Assembly: GCA_016291495.1 (NCBI GenBank)
Contig: JAEEXI010000004.1
Coordinates: forward strand, 124,001-188,000
Reading direction: 5' to 3'
Source of the DNA: Prevotella sp.
Lineage (GTDB): Bacteria > Bacteroidota > Bacteroidia > Bacteroidales > Bacteroidaceae
Length of the DNA stretch: 64,000 nucleotides
Under the pieces are notes generated by a model, which was not told the origin of the DNA, made no database searches, and was given only the letters and a program-made list of their open reading frames with translations. The position numbers and the translations under genes were made by a program. Of this stretch, positions 27,774 through 36,460 are shown in pieces. Each line of letters opens with the position of its first letter. The stretch's first letter is position 1.

Positions 27774-29549
27774 ATGAAAAAGAAAATTAAGTTCAGTCTT
27801 GTCTATCGTGACATGTGGCAGTCAAGTGGCAAATTCCAGCCTCGTAAGGATCAGTTGGAGCGTATTGCCCCGGTAATTATCGATATGGGATGCTTTGCCC
27901 GCGTAGAAACTAATGGCGGTGCTTTCGAACAAGTAAACCTGTTAGCTGGTGAGAACCCCAACCCAGCCGTCCGTGCTTTCTGTAAGCCTTTCAACGAAGT
28001 AGGCATCCAAACACATATGCTCGATCGCGGTCTTAATGCTATCCGTATGTATCCTGTTCCAGACGATGTCCGTCAGTTGATGTATAAGGTGAAGAAGGCA
28101 CAAGGTGTGGATATTCCCCGTATCTTCTGCGGACTGAACGACACCCGTAATATCATTCCTAGTATCAAATGGGCCAAGGAGGCTGGCATGATTCCACAGG
28201 CAACGCTGTGTATCACCACTTCTCCTGTACATACCGTAGATTACTACAGTGCCATTGCTGACGAGGTGATTGCTGCTGGTGCCGAGGAAATCTGCTTGAA
28301 GGATATGGCTGGTATCGGACAGCCTGCCTTATTGGGCGCCTTGACCAAGAGTATCAAGACGAAACATCCAGATATCATCATTCAGTATCACGGTCACTCT
28401 GGTCCAGGCCTGTCGATGGCTTCTATCCTCGAGGTCTGTAATAATGGTGCAGATATCATCGATACGGCTATTGAGCCACTCAGCTGGGGTAAGGTCCATC
28501 CGGATATCATCTCCGTTCAGTCGATGTTGAAGAACGAAGGCTTTGAAGTGGCTGATATCAATATGAATGCCTATATGCAGGCCCGTACCTTGACTCAGGA
28601 GTTCATTGACGATTGGCTTGGTTACTTCATCAATCCTGCCAATAAGCACATGTCTAGTCTGTTGTTAGGTTGTGGATTGCCAGGCGGTATGATGGGTTCC
28701 ATGATGGCCGACCTTGGTGGTATCCATAGTGCTATTAACAAGTTGCGCGTAAAGAAGGGTGAGCCAGAGCTCAATATCGACGATATGCTGGTGAAACTAT
28801 TCAACGAGGTAGAGTATGTTTGGCCAAAGGTCGGTTATCCCCCATTGGTAACACCGTTCTCACAATATGTTAAGAACATTGCTCTGATGAACTTGCTGAC
28901 CATTGAGCAAGGCAAGGGTCGCTATGCCATGATGGACGACTCGATGTGGGGTATGATATTGGGTAAGTCGGGTAAGATTCCTGGCGAGATTGCTCCAGAA
29001 CTGAAAGAACTGGCTGCCAAGCAGGGGCGTGAGTTTACTGATGTTGATGCCCATACCCTGTTGGAGAATGCCTTACCGACTTTCCGTAAGGAGATGGATG
29101 AGAAAGGCTGGGAATATGGACAGGACGACGAGGAACTCTTCGAGTTAGCCATGCATCCAGAGCAGTATCGTGTATATAAGAGTGGAATGGCGAAGAAGAA
29201 CTTCCTGGCCGACCTTCAGAAGGCTAAGGATGCCAAACTCGGCACAAAACTCTCTCCCACAGAACTTGCCGCCTTCAAGCATGCGAAGGCTGATCCTCTC
29301 ACGGCTCCTATTGCCGGACAGGTGTATTATGAGTTCTCAGGCGAAGGTGCCTGCGAGCCTTGCCTCGAGCCGTTCATCGGTCAGAAATATGAGGAAGGCG
29401 CCACCTTCTGTTACATCCAAGCTCCTTGGGGCGAAATCGTTCCTATCCCGGCTGCTCTTGGCGGAAAGCTTGTTGAAGTGAGCGCTAAGCAGGGTGCTAA
29501 GGTGCGTCGTGGTGATAATCTCGCTTGGATTGAACGTGCTAACAGCTAA
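27774..29549 (+). CDS. Oxaloacetate decarboxylase/pyruvate carboxylase-type carboxyltransferase subunit
   Basis: 591 residues. The carboxyltransferase TIM barrel (residues 1-300) shows the metal Asp in VYRDMWQSS, the Lys of EEICLKDMAG near residue 182 and the metal His pair in YHGHSGPGLS near residue 208. A PYC-OADA helical domain follows. The C-terminal 70 residues have the shape of a biotinyl domain, but the usual EAMKM is IQAPWGE, with Trp in place of the biotinylated Lys. The subunit must therefore use a separate biotin carrier, or the domain is only structural. It may act on oxaloacetate, methylmalonyl-CoA or pyruvate. Confidence 0.85.
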   Translation: MKKKIKFSLVYRDMWQSSGKFQPRKDQLERIAPVIIDMGCFARVETNGGAFEQVNLLAGENPNPAVRAFCKPFNEVGIQTHMLDRGLNAIRMYPVPDDVRQLMYKVKKAQGVDIPRIFCGLNDTRNIIPSIKWAKEAGMIPQATLCITTSPVHTVDYYSAIADEVIAAGAEEICLKDMAGIGQPALLGALTKSIKTKHPDIIIQYHGHSGPGLSMASILEVCNNGADIIDTAIEPLSWGKVHPDIISVQSMLKNEGFEVADINMNAYMQARTLTQEFIDDWLGYFINPANKHMSSLLLGCGLPGGMMGSMMADLGGIHSAINKLRVKKGEPELNIDDMLVKLFNEVEYVWPKVGYPPLVTPFSQYVKNIALMNLLTIEQGKGRYAMMDDSMWGMILGKSGKIPGEIAPELKELAAKQGREFTDVDAHTLLENALPTFRKEMDEKGWEYGQDDEELFELAMHPEQYRVYKSGMAKKNFLADLQKAKDAKLGTKLSPTELAAFKHAKADPLTAPIAGQVYYEFSGEGACEPCLEPFIGQKYEEGATFCYIQAPWGEIVPIPAALGGKLVEVSAKQGAKVRRGDNLAWIERANS

Positions 29550-29572
29550 AGGTTAATAGCCAACAGCCCAAG
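29538..29572 (+). repeat. 7-base repeats at the end of the decarboxylase gene
   Basis: GCTAACA, GCTAAAG, GTTAATA, GCCAACA and GCCCAAG run from the last codons through the stop (in the second unit) right up to the ATG of the HD-domain gene. Confidence 0.75.
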
Positions 29573-30067
29573 ATGGACTATCAGGCAATTATTGATAAAT
29601 ATTATCCAGAGGAAGACGCTTTGCGTCGCCTCCTACTAAAGCACAGCCGGCAGGTTGCCGACCGTGCTTTACATATTTGTGACAACCATCGGGAACTGCC
29701 TGTCGACCGCCAGTTTCTGGAGGAGGCGGCAATGCTCCATGACATTGGGGTGTTCCGTTGTGATGCTCCTTCTATCTGTTGTCATGGTACGGAACTGTAT
29801 ATCAAGCATGGTGCCATAGGAGGTGAAATCCTTCGTGCGGAGGGTTTTCCCCGTCATGCCAGGGTTGCCGAGCGTCATACAGGTACAGGTCTGCCAGGCT
29901 ATGAACCGGAGACGTTGGAGGAACAAATCATTTGTTATGCCGACAAATTTTATTCCAAATCCACTCCAGACCATATCCGCACCGTCTTGGAAACCGCTCA
30001 GTCATTGGAGAAGTTCGGACCAGAGGGTGTTAAGAAGTTCCTGGCATGGGCTGAACAGTTTGAATAA
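29573..30067 (+). CDS. HD-domain hydrolase
   Basis: 164 residues. The metal site is formed by His in KHSRQVADRAL, HD in AAMLHDIGVF near residue 56 and later His in HGAIGGEIL and RHTGTG, as in small HDIG phosphohydrolases. The substrate is unknown. It is followed without gap (TAAATG) by the HPrK-like gene, so it may belong to that operon. Confidence 0.85.
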   Translation: MDYQAIIDKYYPEEDALRRLLLKHSRQVADRALHICDNHRELPVDRQFLEEAAMLHDIGVFRCDAPSICCHGTELYIKHGAIGGEILRAEGFPRHARVAERHTGTGLPGYEPETLEEQIICYADKFYSKSTPDHIRTVLETAQSLEKFGPEGVKKFLAWAEQFE

Positions 30068-30937
30068 ATGAAAGTAACGAGGAATTACAAGGTTGCCGGA
30101 CATTTGTTTGGCGTGACGGCTGAGTCAGATGATTTCGGACTCATGGAGAATTATGAGCCGTTTGTCTGTCAGGAGCCGATAGCTGATGAGTGTGCCTTCT
30201 CCCTGACGGTACAGGACGGCGGACCGGTGCCCTATGTTGAGGAAATGCGACAGGAAGAGGAAGGACAGGTAATTGTATGCGGAAAGACAGCCAATGGCAG
30301 CTCGGTATTTGAGTTCAGCTGGCAGCGTCAGATTGCTGGATGGCTGGTATGCTCAGACCATTACCGTACTGGTCAACTCTTTGTGACAGGTTCATCGCGA
30401 AAAATGGCTATCGATAATGCGCTGATGGTGCTATATGCCCTGGCAACAGCAGTCAGTAGGACGGCATTGTTTCATGCAGCCATCGTGAGCAATGAGGGAC
30501 GTGGTTATATGTTCCTTGGCAAGAGTGGCACGGGAAAGAGCACACACGCCAGACTATGGTTGCGCTATATCAGCGGCAGTGAACTGGTCAATGATGATAA
30601 TCCCGTAGTGAGGGTATTCCCGGATACTACGGCTAGGGTCTATGGTAGCCCTTGGAGCGGCAAGACCCCCTGCTATCGGAATGTGAGTTACCCTATCGGG
30701 GCCATCGTCCTGCTGAGTCAGGCACCTTATAATAAAATGCGCCGTCTGAAAGGAATAGAGGCATATGCCTCGCTAGTACCCAGTATCAGTGGCAAACGGT
30801 GGGATGCACAAATTGCCGATGGACTGCATCAAACGGAAAATGCCCTTGCCCAGACGGTTCCTGTCTGGCACCTGGAATGTCTGCCTGACGAAGAGGCGGC
30901 TAGAGTATGTTGGGGGGCAATTAAAGATAAAAGATGA
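30068..30937 (+). CDS. HPr-kinase-like P-loop protein of a peptide-modification cluster
   Basis: 289 residues. A P-loop GKSGTGKSTHARLW lies near residue 156, with LVNDDNPVV and the C-terminal LECLPDEEAAR. Such HprK-like proteins without a HPr partner are common beside PqqD-like and exporter genes in Bacteroidetes. The first 130 residues form a beta-rich domain. The function is probably phosphorylation of a peptide or protein, which is inference. It is followed by a signal-peptidase-like gene, a PqqD-like gene and an ABC exporter, all tightly spaced. Confidence 0.78.
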   Translation: MKVTRNYKVAGHLFGVTAESDDFGLMENYEPFVCQEPIADECAFSLTVQDGGPVPYVEEMRQEEEGQVIVCGKTANGSSVFEFSWQRQIAGWLVCSDHYRTGQLFVTGSSRKMAIDNALMVLYALATAVSRTALFHAAIVSNEGRGYMFLGKSGTGKSTHARLWLRYISGSELVNDDNPVVRVFPDTTARVYGSPWSGKTPCYRNVSYPIGAIVLLSQAPYNKMRRLKGIEAYASLVPSISGKRWDAQIADGLHQTENALAQTVPVWHLECLPDEEAARVCWGAIKDKR

Positions 30938-30952
30938 TTATTAGACTAGGCG

Positions 30953-31384
30953 ATGACTGACGAGATCATCATACAAGAGGCTATCCGGCTGGTCGAGGAT
31001 GGGATGAGTGTTACCTTTCCCGTCAAGGGAAACAGCATGCTGCCATTTATCATCGGCGGCAAGGAAAGTGTCATCCTGCAGAAGCCGTCCCAGCCTCAGG
31101 TGGGTGATGTCGTACTCGCTTGGGTGGAAGGTTGCCGTTATGTGGTGCACCGCATCATCCGTATCGATGGCAGTCAGGTAGTTCTGATGGGCGACGGAAA
31201 TCCTGCAGGAGTCGAGCATTGCACCATCGGCGATGTCAAAGCCAAGGCCACCCATGTGGTTGGTGTTGACGGACGGCAACATGACCTGTATAGCAAACCG
31301 CGTATGCTAGGTGTTAGAATATGGCGTGTACTGCTTCCCGTTAGAAGATATATACTGGGAGTCTATAGAAGAGTAAAAAGGTAA
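30953..31384 (+). CDS. S24/S26-type peptidase
   Basis: 143 residues. The catalytic Ser is in VKGNSMLPFI near residue 25, and the Lys expected in this family fits VVHRIIRIDGSQVVLMGDG, whose HRI and GDG segments are S26-like. It lacks an N-terminal membrane anchor, so it is probably a cytoplasmic or export-coupled processing enzyme rather than a true signal peptidase. Second in the HPrK/peptidase/PqqD/ABC cluster. Confidence 0.75.
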   Translation: MTDEIIIQEAIRLVEDGMSVTFPVKGNSMLPFIIGGKESVILQKPSQPQVGDVVLAWVEGCRYVVHRIIRIDGSQVVLMGDGNPAGVEHCTIGDVKAKATHVVGVDGRQHDLYSKPRMLGVRIWRVLLPVRRYILGVYRRVKR

Positions 31385-31400
31385 AAAACAAATAGATAAA

Positions 31401-31670
31401 ATGAAGCTGAAAAAAGGATTTGTGCTACGCGATGTGTGCGGTGAGCATGTTATAGTTGGCGAAGGTCTTGGAGCCGTTAATTTCGGGCGCTTGTTGGCAT
31501 TGAACGAGACAGCGGCATGGATATGGCGACAGGCTGATGCAATGGGTGAGTTTACCATCGATGCACTGGCAGACAAACTCTGTGAGGAGTACGAGGTGTC
31601 TGCAGAGCAGGCTCGTAAGGACGTAGCGGAGATGGTAGGCAAATGGCAACAGGAGAACGTAGTTGAATGA
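31401..31670 (+). CDS. PqqD-like peptide-recognition protein
   Basis: 89 residues, KKGFVLRDVCGEHVIVGEG then LLALNETAAWIWR and the helical C-half (EYEVSAEQARKDVAEMV). This is the winged-helix PqqD/RRE fold that binds leader peptides of ribosomally made, modified peptides. It overlaps the ABC gene by four bases. No precursor-peptide gene was found within the cluster. Confidence 0.82.
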   Translation: MKLKKGFVLRDVCGEHVIVGEGLGAVNFGRLLALNETAAWIWRQADAMGEFTIDALADKLCEEYEVSAEQARKDVAEMVGKWQQENVVE

Positions 31671-33292
31671 AATACATAACGTGGCTGTGGCGACATATGC
31701 GTGGCATCCGTATGAATACGGTGATACGCATTGTGATAGGTACCATACAGGTCGGACTTGGCCTGTTGATGGTATGGCTCAGTCGCGTATTTATTGATGT
31801 GACCATCCGCACAGGGTCAGATCACGATGTGTTACGCATTGTGTCGGTACTGGTCCTGACAGTGGTGGGCGGTGTTGTCCTCCGGCAAGTCTATTACTAC
31901 ATGACGACGACTGCAGGGGTACGTCAGACGAATACCATCCGTCTCCAGATATTCAGTAGTCTCTTCCGCCGACAGCTATACGACGAGAAAACACTTCACT
32001 CTGGTGATGTCACGTCGCGTCTGGCGAAGGATATTGAGACGGTGAGTACGGTGACGACGGACACACTGCCTCAGATGACTATCACCATGTTACAACTCTG
32101 CGGAGCCTTCCTGTTGATGCGATGGTTTGACGAACGACTGGCTTGGGCACTGTTGTTGCTGACTCCGCTGGCCATTGTCTTTGGAAAACTCGTGGCCCGG
32201 CGACTACGTCAGATGACATTGGATATCCGAAAGGACGAGAGTCGCATACAGATGCAAGTGCAGGAAGGCATGGAACATAATGCCGTACTGCGTTCTCTGG
32301 GCAGCGAACAGTGGGTGACAGACCGCCTCGACACCATGCAGCAACGGCTTCGCGGTAATGTGATGCGTCGCACCCGTTTTACTGTGGTGACACGACTGGT
32401 CATGGGTTGCGCCTTCGGACTGGGCTACCTCTTGGCATTTGTATGGGGTGGCATCGGCTTGCGCAACGGTACTATCACGTTCGGTGTGATGACCTCTTTC
32501 CTCCAACTGGTCGGCATGATTCAGCATCCAATCCTTCAGCTGTTGAACATGGTTCCCGGCGTAATCCATGCTACTGCAAGTATCGACCGATTGGAAGAAC
32601 TGGCGAATGTGGAACAAGAGGAGAGCATTGTGGAAGACAAGCAGCAGCCAGTAGCTGTTGTGGGGATTCGCATGGACAACGTGTCGTTCCGCTATGCTAC
32701 AGGAGACCGTCTCGTCATCGACAGTTTCACCCACGACTTCAAGGCCGGCAGCAAGACAGCCATCATGGGTGAAACAGGTATCGGCAAGACCACCTTGTTC
32801 CGCCTGTTGCTGGGCTTTCTCCGACCCACTAGCGGCAGCATCAGCCTCTATAGGGCCGACGGTGAGGAACCCGTTAGTGCCAAGACTCGCCACGATTTCG
32901 TATTCGTCCCGCAGGGCAACACCCTGATGAGCGGCAGCATCCGTTATAACCTCCAGTTGGCAAAGCCCGACGCTACTGACGACGAACTATGGGAGGTACT
33001 ACATACCGCCTGTGCTGACTTCGTAAAAGAATTGCCCGATGGCTTGGATACCACACTCGGCGAACGGGGTAGCGGACTGAGCGAGGGACAGGCTCAGCGT
33101 ATTGCCATTGCCCGTGGCTTGCTCCGCCCCGGCTTTATACTTCTGCTCGACGAAATTAGTAGTTCACTCGACGAACCCACTGAACAAGAACTGTATCACC
33201 GCCTTTTTGCCTTCAACCCTCAGAAGACCATGATCTTCATCACCCATCGCTCGGCAGTTACTGAGCATTGTGATGAAGTAGTCCGCCTGTAA
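31667..33292 (+). CDS. ABC exporter, fused permease and ATPase
   Basis: 541 residues. Residues 1-300 hold six membrane helices of the exporter type and from about 335 comes the ATPase: Walker A GETGIGKTTLF near residue 369, signature LSEGQAQRIAIARG, Walker B FILLLDEISSSLD, and the His of ITHRS. No C39 protease domain is attached. In this operon it is the likely exporter of the modified peptide, processed perhaps by the S26-like enzyme. Confidence 0.9.
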   Translation: MKYITWLWRHMRGIRMNTVIRIVIGTIQVGLGLLMVWLSRVFIDVTIRTGSDHDVLRIVSVLVLTVVGGVVLRQVYYYMTTTAGVRQTNTIRLQIFSSLFRRQLYDEKTLHSGDVTSRLAKDIETVSTVTTDTLPQMTITMLQLCGAFLLMRWFDERLAWALLLLTPLAIVFGKLVARRLRQMTLDIRKDESRIQMQVQEGMEHNAVLRSLGSEQWVTDRLDTMQQRLRGNVMRRTRFTVVTRLVMGCAFGLGYLLAFVWGGIGLRNGTITFGVMTSFLQLVGMIQHPILQLLNMVPGVIHATASIDRLEELANVEQEESIVEDKQQPVAVVGIRMDNVSFRYATGDRLVIDSFTHDFKAGSKTAIMGETGIGKTTLFRLLLGFLRPTSGSISLYRADGEEPVSAKTRHDFVFVPQGNTLMSGSIRYNLQLAKPDATDDELWEVLHTACADFVKELPDGLDTTLGERGSGLSEGQAQRIAIARGLLRPGFILLLDEISSSLDEPTEQELYHRLFAFNPQKTMIFITHRSAVTEHCDEVVRL

Positions 33293-33305
33293 CACAAAAA
33301 GGTTT

Positions 33306-33456
33306 ATCTCCAGTCCATCTCCATTTCATCTTTAGTCCATCTCCATTTCATCTTTAGTCCATCTCCATTTCATCTCTAGTTCCTGGAATTGGAGATATAT
33401 TGGAGATGTATTGGAGATGTATTGGAGATGTATTGGAGATATATTGGAGATGTAAT
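33306..33456. repeat. Convergent arrays of an 11-base repeat
   Basis: Seven units of the ATCTCCATTTC/ATCTTTAGTCC type (33306-33383) are followed by six units of GGAGATGTATT (33391-33456). The second set is the inverse of ATCTCC-type units, so the two arrays face each other and can pair into a long imperfect hairpin. The period of 11 holds throughout except for one 12-base unit. Confidence 0.88.
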
Positions 33457-33543
33457 AGGGTATAATATGAAACAGATATGAGTGGAATTTTGGCAGGAAT
33501 GATGATAGACATGTACGGTGCTATCGAAAAAACTCAAGATTCT

Positions 33544-33575
33544 CTTGGTTTTTTGCTCACTTAATCGTACCTTTG
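33544..33575 (+). promoter_or_regulatory. Promoter of lptD
   Basis: CTTG (33544-33547), 20 bases, then TACCTTTG (33568-33575). The GTG start codon at 33581 falls at or next to the expected first base of the transcript. Confidence 0.72.
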
Positions 33576-33580
33576 CAGCC

Positions 33581-36454
33581 GTGAGAAAAAAGACGCTCAT
33601 CTTTGTATGGCTCTTCGTCCTTACTTTTGTGATGGCGGAGATGCCCCTTCTGCGCTTTCCTGGAGAGGAAAAGGGCAAAGATTCCGTGGCTGTTGACTCG
33701 GTCAAGACCGTTGTGCTGAAAGCGAATTCGAAGAAGAAGAGCTCTGCCGTAGTGGACACGATGAAGATGGACTCTGCAGCAGTGGATACGACGAAGATGG
33801 ACTCGTTGGAGCTTGCCATCTGGAAACATAACAAGGCGATAGACGACTCGCTGCACGCCGACAGCCTGAATCGTGAGCGTAAGAACGGTATCGATGCCCC
33901 CGTGGAGTATGCAGCCGATGACTCGATGACATATGAGGGCGATGCTGGTATTGCACGCCTGTTTGGTAATGCGAAAGTGAAATATCAGGATATGGACCTG
34001 AAGAGCGACCAGATATACATGCAGATGGACTCCAGTCTGGTGCATGCCACCGGTTCGCGTGACTCCAGCGGCACTAAGTTTGGTACCCCCGTATTCAAAA
34101 TGGGTAATGATACGTACGAAAGTGACACGATGGCTTTCAACTTCAAGACGAAGAAGGGTCTGATACAGAACGTGTATACCCAGCAGGACGATGGCTTTAT
34201 GGTGTCGGAGCTCTCGAAGCGTAACGAGAAAGGTGAGCTGTTCCTACAGCACGGACGTTATACTACTTGCGACGAACCTCATCCCGACTTTTATATCGCC
34301 CTGTCGAGAGCCAAGGTGCGTCCTGGAAAAGATGTGGTGTTCGGTCCTGCCTATCTGGTGGTGGCCGACGTGCCGTTACCCTTTGCCATCCCCTATGGCT
34401 TCTTCCCCTTTACAAAGAGCTATACCAGCGGCTTTATTATGCCGACCTACGGTGACGAGACTTCTCGTGGCTTCTATCTGCGTGATGGCGGCTATTATTT
34501 CGCCATTAGCGACAAGTGGGACCTGAAACTTATCGGTGAGATCTATACCAAGGGCTCGTGGGGTGTCTCGGCAGCTTCGAACTACCGTAAACGTTATAGG
34601 TATAGCGGTTCGTTCTTTGCCAGTTACCAGAACACCGTGACGGGTGACAAGAACATGCCCGACTACGTCAAACAGACGAGCTTCAAGATACAGTGGAGTC
34701 ACCGTCAGGACTCAAAGGCCAATCCATTCTCGTCGTTGTCGGCGAGTGTCAATTACGCTACCACCAGTTATGAGCGTAATAACCTGAGTTCGATGTACAA
34801 CCCGCAGGCGATGACGCAGTCTACGCGTACCAGTTCTGTCAGCTGGAGCACGACATTCTCGAGTATCGGTATGTCGCTGAGTTCGACGTTCAACCTCAAC
34901 CAGAATATGCGTGACTCTACCATTGCACTGACGCTGCCCGACCTGAACATCTCCATTTCTCGTTTCTATCCCTTCAAGCGCAAGCATGCTGCAGGTAAGG
35001 AACGCTGGTATGAGAAAATATCGATGAGTTATACGGGTCATTTGAGTAACTCTATCACGACGAAGGAGGACAAATTGATGAAGTCGAGCCTGACCAAGGA
35101 CTGGCGTAATGGTATGCAGCACACGATTCCTATCAGTGGTAGCTTCACGTTGTTCGGATACCTGAACCTGACCCCGACGTTCAACTTCACCGACCGTATG
35201 TATACACAGAAGCACATGCGTTCATGGGACGAGGATAACCAAAAAGAAGTGGTGGATACCTTGCAGGGCTTCTATAATGTCTATAACTGGAGTTTCAGCC
35301 TGTCGGCATCGACCAAGCTCTATGGTTTCTATGTGCCCAGCAGGAAGATATTTGGTGATAAGATACAGGCGGTGCGCCATGTGTTCACCCCCTCTGTCAG
35401 CTTTAACTATGCACCCGATTTCAGCGCCTCACGCTATGGCTATTACGATACCTACCAGAAGACCGATGCCGACGGTAATGTGACGATGGTGGAGTACTCG
35501 CCTTATCAGGGTTCACTATTCGGCGTCCCTGGCAAGGGTAAGACAGGAAGTATCAGCATGGATATCTCGAATAATATCGAGATGAAGATACGTAGTGACG
35601 ATGACTCGACGGGATTCAAGAAAATCAGTATCATCGACGAGTTGGGAGCCTCGATGTCGTATAACTTTGCTACAGACTATCACCCATGGAGTGACTTGTC
35701 GACCCGTCTGCGACTGAAACTATCGAAGCGGTATACGCTGAACCTGAATGCCGTCTTTGCTACCTATGCCTATGATATTGACGAAAAGACGGGTAAGCCC
35801 TATATTGGTAACACTACGGAGTACAGCAGGGGACGTTTCGGACGTTTCCAGGGTATGTCGCAGAACCTCTCATATACACTCGATAATAAAAAGGTGGGTG
35901 ACTTCTTCAAGTGGTTAAGAGGCGAGAAAGTCAAGAAGAAGGACAAAGACAAGAAAAAGACCGATGATGATTACGACTCCGGTACGGAGACGAATATAGA
36001 CGATAAAATGGAGGCCGGCAAGCATGGTGCCAAGAAAGAGAATGCCGGTAAGGCAGAGACTGACGAGGACGGCTATATGGTATTCAATGTGCCTTGGTCG
36101 CTGAGTATCGGCTATGGAATCACGATGCGTGAGAACACTGCTGGAGAGTTTGACTACGACAGGATGCGTTATCCTTATAAGTTTACGCAGAACCTTAACT
36201 TCAGTGGTAATATTCGTATTGCTGACGGTTGGAATATCTCGTTCTCCAGTGGCTATGACTTCGAGAACCATAAGATATCGATGACTACGGCATCGCTTTC
36301 CCGTGACCTGCATTGCTTTAACATGTCATGTCAGGTGGTGCTGTCGCCCTATACCAGTTATAATTTCTCCTTCCGATGCAATGCCGCCACGCTTACCGAT
36401 GCCTTGAAGTACGATAAGCGCAGCAGTTATTCCAATTCTGTACAGTGGTATTAG
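33581..36454 (+). CDS. lptD: LptD/OstA-like outer-membrane LPS assembly protein
   Basis: About 957 residues. The start is read as GTG at 33581: it is directly followed by a signal peptide (RKKTLIFVWLFVLTFVMAE), while the more upstream GTG at 33518 precedes the promoter. After a Ser/Asp/Lys-rich stretch with a repeat (VDTMKMDSAAVDTTKMDS) comes an OstA-like beta-jellyroll (MTYEGDAGIARLFGNAKVKY), then a long barrel ending in aromatic NSVQWY. It inserts LPS into the outer membrane. A Lys-rich internal loop (KVKKKDKDKKKTDDD) is unusual. It converges on the antiporter with six bases between stops. Confidence 0.85.
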   Translation: MRKKTLIFVWLFVLTFVMAEMPLLRFPGEEKGKDSVAVDSVKTVVLKANSKKKSSAVVDTMKMDSAAVDTTKMDSLELAIWKHNKAIDDSLHADSLNRERKNGIDAPVEYAADDSMTYEGDAGIARLFGNAKVKYQDMDLKSDQIYMQMDSSLVHATGSRDSSGTKFGTPVFKMGNDTYESDTMAFNFKTKKGLIQNVYTQQDDGFMVSELSKRNEKGELFLQHGRYTTCDEPHPDFYIALSRAKVRPGKDVVFGPAYLVVADVPLPFAIPYGFFPFTKSYTSGFIMPTYGDETSRGFYLRDGGYYFAISDKWDLKLIGEIYTKGSWGVSAASNYRKRYRYSGSFFASYQNTVTGDKNMPDYVKQTSFKIQWSHRQDSKANPFSSLSASVNYATTSYERNNLSSMYNPQAMTQSTRTSSVSWSTTFSSIGMSLSSTFNLNQNMRDSTIALTLPDLNISISRFYPFKRKHAAGKERWYEKISMSYTGHLSNSITTKEDKLMKSSLTKDWRNGMQHTIPISGSFTLFGYLNLTPTFNFTDRMYTQKHMRSWDEDNQKEVVDTLQGFYNVYNWSFSLSASTKLYGFYVPSRKIFGDKIQAVRHVFTPSVSFNYAPDFSASRYGYYDTYQKTDADGNVTMVEYSPYQGSLFGVPGKGKTGSISMDISNNIEMKIRSDDDSTGFKKISIIDELGASMSYNFATDYHPWSDLSTRLRLKLSKRYTLNLNAVFATYAYDIDEKTGKPYIGNTTEYSRGRFGRFQGMSQNLSYTLDNKKVGDFFKWLRGEKVKKKDKDKKKTDDDYDSGTETNIDDKMEAGKHGAKKENAGKAETDEDGYMVFNVPWSLSIGYGITMRENTAGEFDYDRMRYPYKFTQNLNFSGNIRIADGWNISFSSGYDFENHKISMTTASLSRDLHCFNMSCQVVLSPYTSYNFSFRCNAATLTDALKYDKRSSYSNSVQWY

Positions 36455-36460
36455 GCTGTC

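Noticed and set aside
30938..31400. Precursor peptide gene in the PqqD-like cluster
   Set aside because: The gaps between the genes are only 15-16 bases; no small frame with a leader-like sequence is present between or just after the genes.
33306..33456. Possible CRISPR array
   Set aside because: Units are 11 bases, without spacers, and change direction half-way; no cas genes nearby.
33376..33834. Minus-strand protein with repeated YLQYISN units
   Set aside because: It is a translation of the 11-base repeats and of the strand opposite lptD.
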